A DNA stretch of 64,000 bases from Durusdinium trenchii (taxonomy: Eukaryota; Sar; Dinophyceae; Suessiales; Symbiodiniaceae), in contig CAXAMN010021929.1 of the NCBI GenBank assembly GCA_963970005.1, positions 934,974-998,973 of the forward strand, given 5' to 3'. A program made the position numbers and the translations under genes. The first letter of the stretch is position 1. Every line of letters starts with the position of its first letter. Shown here piece by piece: positions 33,512 through 45,408 of this stretch. The notes beneath the pieces were generated by a model. That model was not told the origin of the DNA, ran no database searches, and was given only the letters and a program-made list of their open reading frames with translations.

Positions 33512-36500
33512 CTTCAAGATCCAATCTCAAATTCTTAAAGAGGTTCTTTCTCGAGTTCATGCACAGATCTGCAAGCCTTGGGCAAGTCGATGCGCATGTC
33601 GAAGGGCTTGTTCACAGCCTGAGGCTGAAGGTTTGACAAACTTCAAAAATCCGAAAACAAAAAAGACATTAGTACCCTGGAAACCCAACCAGTATGTCAG
33701 CTGAGATCTTTTGCATCGGAAGCGGCCGTTTTGGGAAAACACCCTTTTGTTTCTGGTTGTTTTCTGATTCCAGGAACCCTTGTACTTACTACCCCATCTT
33801 GAGGGTGTCAGATTTCACCCGACATGTCAACCCATCTTTGGTCTAGACCGGTTGTCTTGAAGTGGTACTCCAATTTTCTAGCTCAGCTGGAAAATAGAAA
33901 TCCAGTTCAGTGTGCTTGTCTGTCGCTACATTTGTCCCCCCCAGACCTGGTCTTTCCCAAACATGAACAGAAGGTTGACGGGTTTTCGTTCCGGGGCTGG
34001 TACCACCCACAGTCAGTTCCCAATCAGTGTGTCACTTGTTGGTGCGACTCCTGCTTCGGTCCGGTGTTTGAACGCGGATGAGTCGTTCGGACGGTCCCTT
34101 CCCACCCTGAAGGGCGACGTACGACAAGGTGTCTGTATACTGCATGGTCCGGAAAAGCTTCCGCTCAACGCCTCGACGATTAAAACACACACGGAGGCGA
34201 TTCGTCCACTTGACATTGACAATGACAAGAGAAAAACGACCAAAAAAAAACAAACATGCAAGTTAACTACGGTAGCTTTACTGAGTGAACCATCTGCCAT
34301 CTGCCTGTACTCCAAGACCAGCTGTGCCCCTTTGCGATGGGTGCTCGGCGGCCCGGCCACGAGGCCAGTGGGGTGCTCCCACAAGCGCTTCACCCGGTAG
34401 TCGCCCAAACTGACAAGGCTGGCGGCGGCTGATGGCAGTGGAAAACTCAGTCTTCGGAAGAGGGGAGGTGTCAAAAGGAATCGATGTTTTAAAAAAGGAA
34501 ACATATCACTTTCATATAACGGATTACAAAGGGGCAAACTTCAAGATTCAAGAGTTCCAAAGAAACATGTTCTAAGACCAAGTTTTTCCAGGACCCAACT
34601 TGAAACTCTGATCCAACGACTGTAGATCGAGCCATAGCTAGCCATAGCTGCCATAGCTCAAGAAAAACGATGTTCTCCAGGCCGGCGACGTTCCAGGTTC
34701 CATCGAGTACCATTGGAGTTTCAACACCCGCGTCTCCGGGCGATCACACACTGCCACGCGAGTTCGAAATGGCCATGCACAGCTTGCTTCACCATCTTTG
34801 TACAGGTCAAAGACCTCATTTTACAGGAATTGATCATTGATTAGACCCAAACACTATACTCAATCAGGCTTTCAGGACGCTTTTCTTGGTCAGATTGCGC
34901 CTCTAGGATCTTTGCCCCCGTCGGTTTCGTTGAACATGCGGACCCGCGGTGTCCTTTGGACGCACCGCCCACCCCGCGCACCCCGACCTTCGCACCCCGA
35001 AGAAGGCGGCGTCCGTCCCTGTGCCGTCCCAGTGCCCTTCGGGCGCCTACGCGGCTGGCTCCGGAGCAACTCCAGGCACTTCGAGGTGCTCAAGCACTCC
35101 GCACCTCACCCGAAAACGACTGGGTGCGGCGAGGACTTTGCTGAAACTGGAACAGGATGGGGGTTTGGGGATGTGTTTGGTGGGCTCAAATGCGTCACCT
35201 GCTAAGAGCCCCCCCCACTTGGCCGCTGAACACCTGAAAAGCTCCCGGTGGTCAGAAGCTCCATGCAATTTGCATCACGAATTCGATGAGGCAGGGCATT
35301 GGGCGGGACGAAAAGAGTCGTAGACTCTAAAACTTCGTCCCGCCGTTGGTTTCGCTTTTTCTGGATTTCATCACTTTGACATTCAGAAGGTGAGTTTTGC
35401 CCGTAGGTGATTCACCTCGCCATCCATGGGAGGATGGCATCCTCCCAGCCATGGATCGCTGGCAGGGCTCACAAGGGCTCACAAACTTGGTGAACCTCTG
35501 CGTTTCAGACTTGCAGGGCCCAGTCCCACTCCTGCTTTCAAAGCACCTCCAAATAGACAACTATATATATAGGGTTGTCATGAGTTTCAACATCAACAAG
35601 CGCAACTTTCTTCTGGCCAGTGTATAGGGGTGAAGGTCAGTTTGAGGACATGTGTGCTGTGCTCAGCTTCTGCCAAAGACTCGAAACCATGTCTGCTGGT
35701 CCTGCTTCCTAAGTTTCTCAGCGTGCTGCTGCACTTCCCACCGTTTACCTTCCGGACAGCCGAACGGGTAGCATTGGCCTACATGGATTTGGGGGGCTTC
35801 TGTATCAGACCGAGTCGTCGTAGGCGATGGGTTTGTATGGACCTACAGGGGGACCTGGCAACCGATTTAGCCATTTCTGAGGTTCCCAGAGGTCGAACTG
35901 TAACTGGGAGGTTCTCACTCATTTTAATACACACCCAAATAGCTTGTGAAGAGATCTTGAGAAAATTCATGGACTCCTATTGCAGGGGAACGCTATTTGG
36001 GGACTGGTGGACCCAAGAAACAAAGTGGCCTGTTGTCTTTGTCAGTAAAGGATACTGGTACTGTACTCCCTCTTCCAAGTTCACACTTTGTAGCTGATGC
36101 CGATTTGCAACTGACGAGTAGCCAGGTTGTGGTTGACCATTAGTTATTCCCTATATATATATATATGTAGATTGAAATCAGGCTAGTGTTGAAGTCAGGT
36201 TTGCAAGATCCAAAATTGTTGACCAAGTTTCATGCCCATCTATCTGGTGAACCCAAACTGCCATCCTTGACCACGTAACCTCGTGCTGAAAGCTGCTGCT
36301 GCTGGATTCTTTTGTGTTTTTTTCCATGCCATAAACGACCCTTCAGTTCAACTCGTTCGTCCACTCTGCCTCCCCGAAACGCATGGCCACCCACTGTCCT
36401 GTCTCGCTTCGCTCACCTCACTGAGAATAGAATTCATACAGATGATCTTTTCATCTCCCAGTTGAAGCGTTTCTGCAAGCAGTTGACCATTTTTTTTAGG

Positions 36501-37678
36501 CAGCTTGGAAGGACGTTACAGTCACTTATAGGAATATATAGATATATAGTTGTTTTGCCCGGCCCTCACCCCATGGCTTTCCTCCCCAAACAACCCACAT
36601 GGCAGACTTCCGACCGACCCTCGAAGCCTCCTGGAGGTCCAGGTCGGTCCGTAGGTCCCCGGACGGATCAGGAACTCCAGCTGCGCCAGGCGAGCCTGCA
36701 CGTCCTGCGGCCACCCGGGCACGGTAAGAAGCACGGCGCGTGCCGGCGAACGAACTGCACGGCTGGGCCTTTTTTGGGACAGTCACCCCCAGGGCGTTGC
36801 TTTTTCTGCAAAAATGATTGGTTTACTGCAAAGTACATGAATATGTTCATGCAGTAATAGGGTGGATAGGATTTGTTGGGTAGCTTTCCGTGAGACGGGA
36901 TGGGAACCCTTGGAGTTCATAGAGCGCTTGTGGTCAGTGTACTGGTACTGTCTTTACAAGGAAAGAATATGCTCTAGATTGCTTGCACCCCACTTGTGCC
37001 CTAGGCCCTAGGCCCTAGGCCCCAAATAGCCAGAAGGAGCTGCACGTGTCCATGACCCGCAGGCTGCGAATCCCTGATAACCTGCCAAATTGATTCCTTT
37101 TGGGGCTTGACACAAACAAGCTTCCCAAAAAGGATGGTTCTACCCGATGATTCAGATCCAAGTAACAGGGGAAATGCAGTGTTCGCTTTGCGAAGCTAAA
37201 TGAATCTCTGTTGATTGGTTTGCCTGCCACTTGGGACCTGGGTTTTGGACCCATGTTGCGCAGTGCAGCTGCTCGCCCCAAGGGCTTGTGTCGCTTTGGT
37301 GGCAGGTTTCGGTGTGGGTGTCGGTTGCGGTGTGTGTGGTTGTCTGTGGAGACATGTCACTCTTGGTCATTTTCCCCCTTCTCTCCAAGACCCAATCCAT
37401 GTCCGCCATGAGACCGTCCGCCGGCCCGCCCGAAGAACTGTGTCCCAGCACAGATCTTCCGGGACCCATTCCTCAGAAGCCTACTATTGACATTGAAACA
37501 AACCGAAAAGACTCATCAAGCGTAGACACGAAAGGGCAGGGATTTCCAAATGCCAAGGCATCTTGGGTTCATCCTCTATTGATAAGCTCCAAAAACGGAA
37601 CCACCACTTCTTTTTGTGGATATGTTGTTTGCATGTGTGGACCCGCTTGCGGGTTCATTCTCCTAGCTTCTTACCCGC

Positions 37679-37954
37679 TTAGTAGACTGCCACAGCTTCA
37701 TACTCCTTCATGCTCGGGGCCCAGCTACGTCCAGCTACGTCCACGTCAGCCTCGTGTCTCTGCTGCACCAGGCGCGGCCAAGCCTCACCGGTACGGCGTT
37801 TCGCCGTCGTTGGGTGTTTCACAGGATCTTCCGTCGGAGGTGGAGGAATTTCAGAGGGAAAATACGATTGGAGTTGATGGAGAACATTTCTGGAAGAAGT
37901 TTCTGATAGTACTTCTGAGCCGTCTGGGGCGCGAGCAACTATGCATGAGCCCAC
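37679..37954 (-). CDS. 91-residue open frame with possible N-myristoylation site
   Basis: A single uninterrupted frame from ATG to TAA. It begins MGSCIVARAPDGSEVLSE. Gly-2 followed by Ser-Cys resembles N-myristoylated and palmitoylated membrane anchors. The middle holds a Pro-rich stretch (PSEIPPPPTEDPVKHP), and the end is charged (RLVQQRHEADVDVAG, MKEYEAVAVY). Codon use is protein-like and no low-complexity run is present. It may be a complete small gene or a first exon; a donor-like GAC|GTAGCT is inside it. No family is recognised. Lipid anchoring is inferred from the first four residues only. Confidence 0.4.
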   Translation of the reverse strand: MGSCIVARAPDGSEVLSETSSRNVLHQLQSYFPSEIPPPPTEDPVKHPTTAKRRTGEAWPRLVQQRHEADVDVAGRSWAPSMKEYEAVAVY

Positions 37955-40809
37955 AAGTAGCCACCTAATCGCTAATCTTGGAATGGCTAAGGCAGCTTAT
38001 CCTAGCCATGCGGTTGTTTGGGTCTATCTATCTACGTCATTTCCAAATCGGATATTGGCACCACGACGGGGAGATCCCAGAATAAGACCCGACTGTCAGA
38101 GCAAACGCAACTTCTTCCGGCACGGCCGTGCGCGGCCAGTCGGTCGCTTGTTCTGGTGGTTGGCCAGGAGCAACAAAGTGCGAGTCATGCACACAAAAAA
38201 AAATATTGTTACTGAACACGAGTACATCATCCGTTTTAAAAGAAGGAAACCGCCTACAAATGCCTACAGTAGTTCTAGTTGCAGGGAAATATGGCGAGTT
38301 ATCCTCGCTTGTTTTTGCTTTTCAGTCCTCCAGGCTGGAGTTGGGCACCCGCTTCAAGTGGGAAACATGTTACTTTGTTTGCCCTGCTTTTGGCCTGAGG
38401 AACACTTCGAGAATGTTTTCCTCTTGGCCTCCACCTCAGTGTTACATAGGGTAGGACAATCGGCTTCAGCAGTATCATGCACTGTTGCTACTCCTTCAAT
38501 GTGAGCTAGGAACTTGCTGGGCAGCAATGTTGTTTCCTGGCTGAAGATATGTTTTATGTATTATATATATATATATATGTGCATCAATGTGTCCTCTGCC
38601 AGAACCCAAATTGGTTGAGGGAAGTTGGCGTGATTCAATTGCTACAATGTGACAACTACTGTACAGTACACTCCCTGAAATCATCATGGTTGCGTGGAGT
38701 TCACCACCTGTTTGGTACTGGGAAAATGGGTCATCCGACATCGGGGCCAGGTGATCACGGGCCCCAAGCTCCAGTCAGTCGGTACAGTCAGTCCGTCACT
38801 GACTCGTCACTCCCCCAGATGAGATGGGTCGAGTGACTGGGATCAGTGACAGGGAACGTCGCATCTAAGCACATGTGAAACCAGGAGCTAACAACCTGCA
38901 CCTATCTAATCCAAAATGTCTAATCAACCTGTCTAAGCACCAAACAAACATAAACAAACAACCCCAGGCCCTAACAACCCAGCAAGCTTCTCCTGCCCAA
39001 AAGCACCAGCATCTTCTCCGGCCCCAACTCCTGGGCGCCCCGTACCGCGCACATCTCCTCGAAGTCGCTCTGAAGCGACGTCGACTGAGAGGCAGGCGAC
39101 CGTCGGCGTTTGTCCGGCGGCGTGCGATTCGGGGTGGTGACCGACCCTCGTCGTCCTCCTGCAGTGGAGAGAGACAAAACGTGGGGGTTCGGGTTAATGT
39201 AGACTCTTGATTAATAGACCCCCCTCGTTTGAATTGGTCCTCTTCAAATGGAGGGTTTATTCATCAAGAGTCTACATTACTCTGTCTACTCCAGGATGGT
39301 TGTACACCACTGAGGATTCGGGGCCGCCCGCGGTACCTCGCCGTCATGCCGGTGGGTTTTGCCCGCCACGCGAGCTGTACATCTCGAGGGTTTCAAAATG
39401 AGCTCCCAAGGAAAAGAGTCACTTTTCAGGTTCTACCGTCAGTGAGGGCTTGATGCGGTGCCCCTGGTTTCTCGAATCTTCCACCTCCACCTTCATCCAA
39501 AAACCGCCCATCTCTTCTCCAGCTTCGGGTGGAACATCGCACATTGTCTACCATGGTCCAGTCTGCCCCTCCCCCGCATCAACCCCGACGTTGGCTGTAG
39601 CATGTAGCATATATCTGGTGCGCCTTGTTGGATGTTCGTGGTTGTTGGACCTTTCCAATTAGAAACTTGTCCAGTTTCTGGAATGCCACGTCGGTGGGAA
39701 TGGGGCACAGGTCAAGGGAGCAAAACCGAAGAAAAAGTCATGAAACATGTGGAGCCATGTAGAAGGTTGTCCTTTTAGTTTAACATGTGTCTCACATGTC
39801 AACCTGGTGGAAAATAAATGTATAGTTGGACAGGATGACACTGGCTGATCCAATCACTTGACACAAGCCTGCAGAACATTCAACAATGGTCTAGCAGAAT
39901 GATTGAGTGAACAAACAAACCATTCTGTTGATCATGATGGTAGACCATTTAACCAGTCTGTTCATGTCTACCTCTACCAACATCATAAAACATGTTTGCA
40001 CCTCGCTTAGACTGGTCGAGGGCACGGGTCTTGCGCAATGAACATGGAGAGAAACTCATCCACTACTCATTCTGGTGCCTAAGAAAGTCAAGTGAGGTGT
40101 TATAGGTCTACCCTGCTTCAATGGCAGGACGCCAAAATCCTCCCCAGTCAATGAAGAGAATGGATTCCCTCCCTTCATCAACAGCTCAAGCTTCATGGTG
40201 AGGATATATAACTTTTGACCAACTTGGAAATGGGACATCCAGGGGAAGAGCAAAAAAAGGCATCAAATCCCGTGGCCGTTGGGGGGTGAGAAGTTGATTT
40301 TGGATGTGCTTGTTTGTTTGTTTTTTGCGCTTCGTGGTTTTAGGAGAGGGAGAGTCAGAGGGAGAGGGGGAGAGAGTAGTAAGTAGTAGTGGTAGTGGTA
40401 GTGGTGGTGGTAATAGAACTTCTAGTTGGGCATTGAGAAGATGCAGAGCGGCGTAAACGCAAAGTCTGCCACATTACCCTGTTTCTGGCAATGAAAACAG
40501 CAGGCAGCAAAAGCAGAAAGAAGAAGCATGCAGAGTAGGTGAAAGGACGAGAACGAGTCTCGCAGCAAACAGAGCTAGAGCTTGTCGACTAGGAGGTGGG
40601 CATGCACTACGGCTCTGCGTTGTGCACGCAACACGCCTGGCAGCAACTTCAGAATCCAGAACATTGCAGTCATGAACGACAGGCAAGTTGAAGTTGCAAA
40701 TTGCACACTTCAGAGCTTGATCGGGCAACTTGAATGTGGAACAATGTGAAAAGGTAAAATGTTGGAGTGAAAATGTGCAAAGCAGAGCTCGGACGTGGCA
40801 CTCTCTTTT
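37955..40809. other. No gene recognised
   Basis: An AT run lies near 38560-38578. A minor CpG-rich patch at 39020-39160 and a purine-rich stretch with gtagtg repeats (40345-40420) are the only notable content. A minus-strand frame at 40575-40710 (reading MTAMFWILKLLPGVLRAQRR) has good third-position GC but no supporting splice sites. Confidence 0.4.
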
Positions 40810-41829
40810 TTAATTGCCAAGTGCAGCTCTGCCAGCCGAACCCCACCCCCCACTTTCTTCCAATTCGTGAAGTTCATGGTAAAGCTTTCGAACAGCAGTT
40901 TGGCCAGCAGTGGAAGGTGCAGTTGGAACCTTGGTGGGGCTTAGTGGGTTGCTGGCTTGCCTGGAAGAAAGGATACATGATAGAGGAATCCAAGAGATCC
41001 GTCTCAGCGCAAATGATTGCGCAACCGGTGGCAGTCATTAGGATTCGCGCAATGAACCCACACTGATGCAGATGCTCAACTTTGGTCCACAACTTTTTAA
41101 AGAGAGAGAGAGAACTGCTGAAACATGCAAATCTTCACGTGTGGAGCCGAAAACAAGAGGCACTGATTGATCCATGCCAATGCTGCTGCCTGGTTTGCAG
41201 CTGGATTTGCAGTGCACCATCGAGTTTCTTTCGCCGTTCTTGTATCATCTTGTATCTGTCCATTGTTCCCAACGCCGGTGAAGTTGTCACTGTGGTAGAA
41301 CAATGTGCGATGTTGAGAGACTCTCCTCAAAGAGTGACTACAGCGCATGCAGGAGACTTGCCAGCATGGGAATCCCCGGTGCCCTTCTGCTCCCTGTGCC
41401 TCTGTCTTAGCAGTTCCGCCTGAGTGGGCTCTCCTTGGTATGGAGCAGGTAACACTCCACTGCGTAACTGGAAGAGCCAAAAAGCCAAAGGTTCAGACTT
41501 CAAACGTCGGACTAGCTCTGACGCCGCTTCTCGCGAGAGGCCGTGATCATCCATCAGCGGTTCCACATCCATGGTTTCTCTTCACTCTTAAAATCAGCCC
41601 TTTGGACCGTGCTGCAACGAATGAAAGTTCTCCTCCCAAATCAAGACGACTCGAATGGTGAAAGATCACCACCTCCTACAAAGTCTAAAGATTTACGGCA
41701 CCTGGAAGTCCACAGCCACGATGCAAGAATACAAAAAGCAAAATGTTCCTTAAAAGGAAACATACACATCCAGAAATTAGCCCAGCTGACAACCCCAATA
41801 GCAATGCATCCACCATCTGGAGCATGTTT
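40810..41829 (-). CDS. Multi-exon gene for a likely membrane protein, unknown
   Basis: Proposed exons: 41702-41829, 41362-41577, 41190-41289, about 40961-41062, and 40810-40884 with TAA. Phases agree for introns 41578-41701 (GT-AG), 41290-41361 (GC-AG, donor GCAAGT) and 40885-40960 (GC-AG, donor GCAAGC); the intron between 41062 and 41190 is not settled. Exon 1 carries a hydrophobic helix (MVDALLLGLSAGLISGCVCF, LLRNILLFVFL). Exon 2 has EPLMDDHGLSREAASELVRR, which resembles the cytosolic helix of CCC1/VIT1-type vacuolar iron transporters (acidic, then GLS..A..LV..L). Exon 4 has a second hydrophobic stretch (FIARILMTATGCAIICAE). The VIT link is weak and rests on one helix. The 5' end is not found. 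Confidence 0.5.
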
Positions 41830-43200
41830 CTGCACGCGTTGTTCGTTGCGTTGTTCGTTCACATATTGAATATCGAGGACAAATCTTTAAAACACAAGAA
41901 GTGATCTGCAATCCAATAGTCTAGACAACACCAAAATATCAATATCCAGTCTAAATTAAATGTATGTTCCATATACCACAAAGCACTTACGGAACGTTCG
42001 CCAATGGCCGAATTGTATGTTCAAGTGCTCAAGGGTTTGCGTATGGTGCATACGTCCGAAGAACCAGTTGCATACAGCACAACAAAAAATGTGCACCAAG
42101 GAGAGGTGTGTGTGTGTGTATGATCCTTTTTTCAATATATATATATACATGGGTTTGTGCAAATTCTTCGATTCGGACAAACAATGAAAGGAACAATATT
42201 ACTTTATATACAAATGATAACAAGATGTTATCACCAAAGCAGACAGAAAGTGCACTTAAAAACTAAACGGACGCGCATTTCATACACGAAGGGTGCACTG
42301 AATGCAGTTGTCAGAGAGACCAAATTTTAAGTTCTGGCACCAGGGAAGACAAGTTCGGACAAACAAGAGCATTGTGTTTTACAAAACATTGACAAGCAAA
42401 GAGGACGCTTTTCGAAAGCAAACATCTAAGCAGTGGATGTAAGTACATGCGCCATCGCATGACTTATACACGAAAGATGCAGGAAACGCAGTGTCAAGCA
42501 AGCATTTTTGTCACGTCGAAAACAATTTTCCACCAACACCAAAACATTTTGAAACGCAATCGTAAAATTTAGGCACCGAGTTACAAACACGTCCAATATC
42601 CAAGCCGAATGCATGTTGCGTGACCAAGAAGTGCTTAACGGATGTTCGCGGATGGCCGAAATGTCTGTTTAAGGGGCTGTGAATACAATACAAAAGATTC
42701 GCACCGAGGAAGAGGGGCGTTTCAATATCTGGGCATACAATTCCTACTCGGACAGAGAATGACAAGGATATAAAATATATATATATATATAAGTTCATAC
42801 ATATGACAGGAACCTATAATCACCAAAGCAAGGGGAACATATATTGGAGGACGAACGCATGCAACTACTAGCCAACTATTATTTTTATACAAGCCCACAA
42901 GCGATGTCCTCTCAAGCGAAGCAGATGTTTTTGCACGTGGACGCCTTGTTTGTACATTCATGCACAACCTTACGCTTAAGCGCCATCGTGCAATGTGCAC
43001 CAGGTGTATGGACACGCACGCGCACAGTTCATACACGCACCAAATTGAGACCGAGACACAACCACAGCATAAGCGCGACACCGGAAATGTCAGCGAACCA
43101 TTGCCACAACAGAGCGGATACACCACCAAAACAAGAAAAACACAACAAAAACACCACGAAAACATAGCCAGCACACATAGCCAGCACACCACCTAAACAT
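41830..43200. repeat. Degenerate duplicated sequence with AT runs
   Basis: Blocks recur with heavy divergence. The stretch around 41977-42020 (accacaaagcacttacgg... ttcgccaatggccgaa) matches that around 42620-42662 (accaagaagtgcttaacgg... ttcgcggatggccgaa). The stretch near 42278 (tttcatacacgaagggtgca) matches that near 42463 (acttatacacgaaagatgca). AT runs follow both larger copies (42138-42150, 42776-42793), and a GT run is at 42108-42119. No frame is convincing. Confidence 0.6.
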
Positions 43201-44431
43201 GACCGAGACAGACCTAAACGTGACCGAGACATTCCGAGACACCACCGCTCAGGCGGGGGATCCGACAAAGGCCCTGTGTCCGACGGCGGTCACACGTGCC
43301 CTCTGCAAGGTGATTTCTCCGCAAAAACCGATGGTTGTTGTGGTTCCGAAAAGGGGGAACACACCCTCGCGCATCACAAACATTGGGCTCAACTCTGAAG
43401 GGGAGGCGTTCGTTGGGGATGACCCCAATGGAGCGCACGAGTCCCACACCCATGGAGCGCACGAGTCCCACACCCTGCCCACCAGGCTCCCCCTTTGAGC
43501 TCCCGACGCCCCAGCCTCAGCTTTGGAGGCACCGTTGGGCATGCACCCCTTCGGGTCTTGAAGGTCCAGGTAGTGTCGGATGCATGAGAAAAGTCATAGA
43601 CCCGGAAGTGCCACGAGATTTAGCCATCAAAGAGCATCTACATAATATATATATATATATACATACATATATATATATATGTGTATATATATATGTATAT
43701 GTCAAGGCCTTCCAAGACCTGTGGTTCCTGGACACCCCGAATCACCTCTAAGAGGCTATTTATAGACACCTCTTGGAAGGTCCTGGTCCTGGTATATATT
43801 ATGCTGTACAGGTTGAGAAACATATTATACATGTATCATGTATTTATATATATACATGGTGGATTGCAAGTTCCAAGTCCTGTACATTGTGGGCATGTCG
43901 GTATTCCCCTCCTTGTGGGCACGAATGCAGGATTACTTCCGATACCATCGTGGTTCACTTCTGGACCACTGTGTGTGTGTGTGGGCTTCTGGTGCTAAGT
44001 TCATGGCTTCTGATACTATCAGAACCAACACTGCGTAAACAAAATGGATATGTCCGCTTCTTGACCTCTCTGGAAGAAACAGGAGTAGAGCCTCGCTAGT
44101 TTCGGGGTTCAATGGAGTTCACACCTTTTGAAGGTCAAATCTACGAGACACCCGCTTGCTTGAATTGATTGTGGTTCAAATAATCATCCAAATGCACTGG
44201 CACGTGGACTTTGGAGCTTTTCTGCGGTCTGAGACCAGCTTTGCCGAACATGTTCCAACACTTTTCAGCCACAGTGTCTACATAGTCTAAGAGTGTATTG
44301 TCATGAGGATGCTTCCTGTTCTCCTGGGAAAAACAAAATTAACTCAAGCTCCAAGCTCCCATCAGTTCTCGCGAAAAAGTGGATGTAAAGGATATCGACC
44401 CTGCCCAAGATTCCATGATGTCCACAGCATT
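43201..44431. other. No gene recognised; AT runs and short inverted repeat
   Basis: A 23-base unit (atggagcgcacgagtcccac plus acc) is repeated directly at 43428-43476. AT/GT-rich microsatellites span 43641-43704. The words ccttccaaga (43708-43717) and tcttggaagg (43771-43780) form an inverted repeat flanked by AT-rich DNA, reminiscent of the 4.5 kb foldback but weaker. Confidence 0.5.
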
Positions 44432-45408
44432 TTATTGTTTGGGAATCAGATGATTGAATAAAATCTGATTCGCCAAAGTCGGCTCGCGGCGAATCGCACT
44501 GCCTTCAAGCTGCTCTCGAGTGCACGAAGTACCAGCTCCTCCACTGCCATGAGAGAAGTACTCATCCATGTCGCGAAGCACACTTTCAATGGAGTTTGTT
44601 CTGAAGACGTTCTTTGGGTTTTCAGAGTCAACACCACTAGGCTGAGCTGCTTGCAAATTGCAGATCACTGCAAAAACTGTGTTTTGACCACCCTGCTGCT
44701 GGTGCTTGTGTCTGTTTACAGGACTGTGTTTCAATAGAGAGGTGGAGAATTGTCCACTTCTGTGATGCTCCTTCTTTTCTGCTAGCCTCTGAACGGACAA
44801 TGGTATACTTTAGCAGCTAACATGGCCAAAGTGGAAACTGAAAGCTTGCTCGGTCTTCCAAATTCAAATGAAAGCACCGGACATTGAGGGAAGCATCGGA
44901 TGATTTCGGTAAAGAGAAGCAAGTGGCTTTCCGAGCAAAGTGGCACCGATTGAAACACCCAGAAGCATCATCGGAAGTGCTCAGAAGGTTCGGCATCGGA
45001 ATTCGTGACCCAAACCTATCCAACAACACTTGCCTGTTCTGTATGTGTTGGTCTGGTGAGGCCCTCACCTGCACGCCAGGAATATGCTCCGATTTCATGT
45101 CACTTCCGATTTCATGACTTGCCTGTGCTTTGCTGGGTTGATCCGCCAGCTTGGGTTTCTCGCGAAGGGCTGAAACAGCTGCAGTGCTTGGGTGACCTCG
45201 TCCCCTCTTGGTGGCGAATCGATGCGAAAGAAGCAGCCACCAATTATTTCGTTGAACCTGCGAAGAAAAACACAATCGTTTAAACATCACCAGTTTCAAG
45301 TGACCTGGACCTGCGGGATGAAACATCGCCAACAAGATATCTCCCATGTCCAACGGGGAAATTGCAAGAAAAAGAGGTGTGCAACCCGGAGTCACAAAGG
45401 GATGCTTC
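44432..45408 (-). CDS. Multi-exon gene with a membrane segment, unknown function
   Basis: Proposed exons: about 45325-45408, 45123-45257, 44878-44979 and 44432-44667 (TAA). Exon 2 is the best supported: acceptor gtgtttttcttcgcag, GC donor (CAG|GCAAGT), 64 percent GC at third positions, reading FNEIIGGCFFRIDSPPRGDE and VTQALQLFQPFARNPSWRIN. Exon 1 reads FVTPGCTPLFLAISPLDMGD. Exon 3 holds a hydrophobic helix (LPMMLLGVSIGATLLGKPLA). Exon 4 follows acceptor cagtttttgcag and reads SIESVLRDMDEYFSHGSGGA. Phases agree at junctions 1-2 and 3-4; junction 2-3 needs a further small exon near 45030. The plus strand is also open over parts of this interval. No family is recognised. Confidence 0.45.

Larger units (their letters stand above)
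28530..37678. other. Nine-kilobase stretch without a recognised gene
   Basis: It contains an A run joined to an AT run (28580-28611); CpG-rich islands at about 28850-29060, 29680-29800, 30880-31210 and 34930-35110; an AT hairpin (32341-32415); a GA run (33490-33511); an AT run at about 36150-36168; and a CCCTAGG heptamer repeated three times (about 36998-37021). Frames up to 181 codons occur, but none shows coding composition or splice signals that I trust. Confidence 0.45.

Noticed and set aside
36998-37021. CCCTAGG repeated three times as a possible telomere-like repeat
   Set aside because: Three copies only, and not the TTTAGGG-type unit; treated as a microsatellite.
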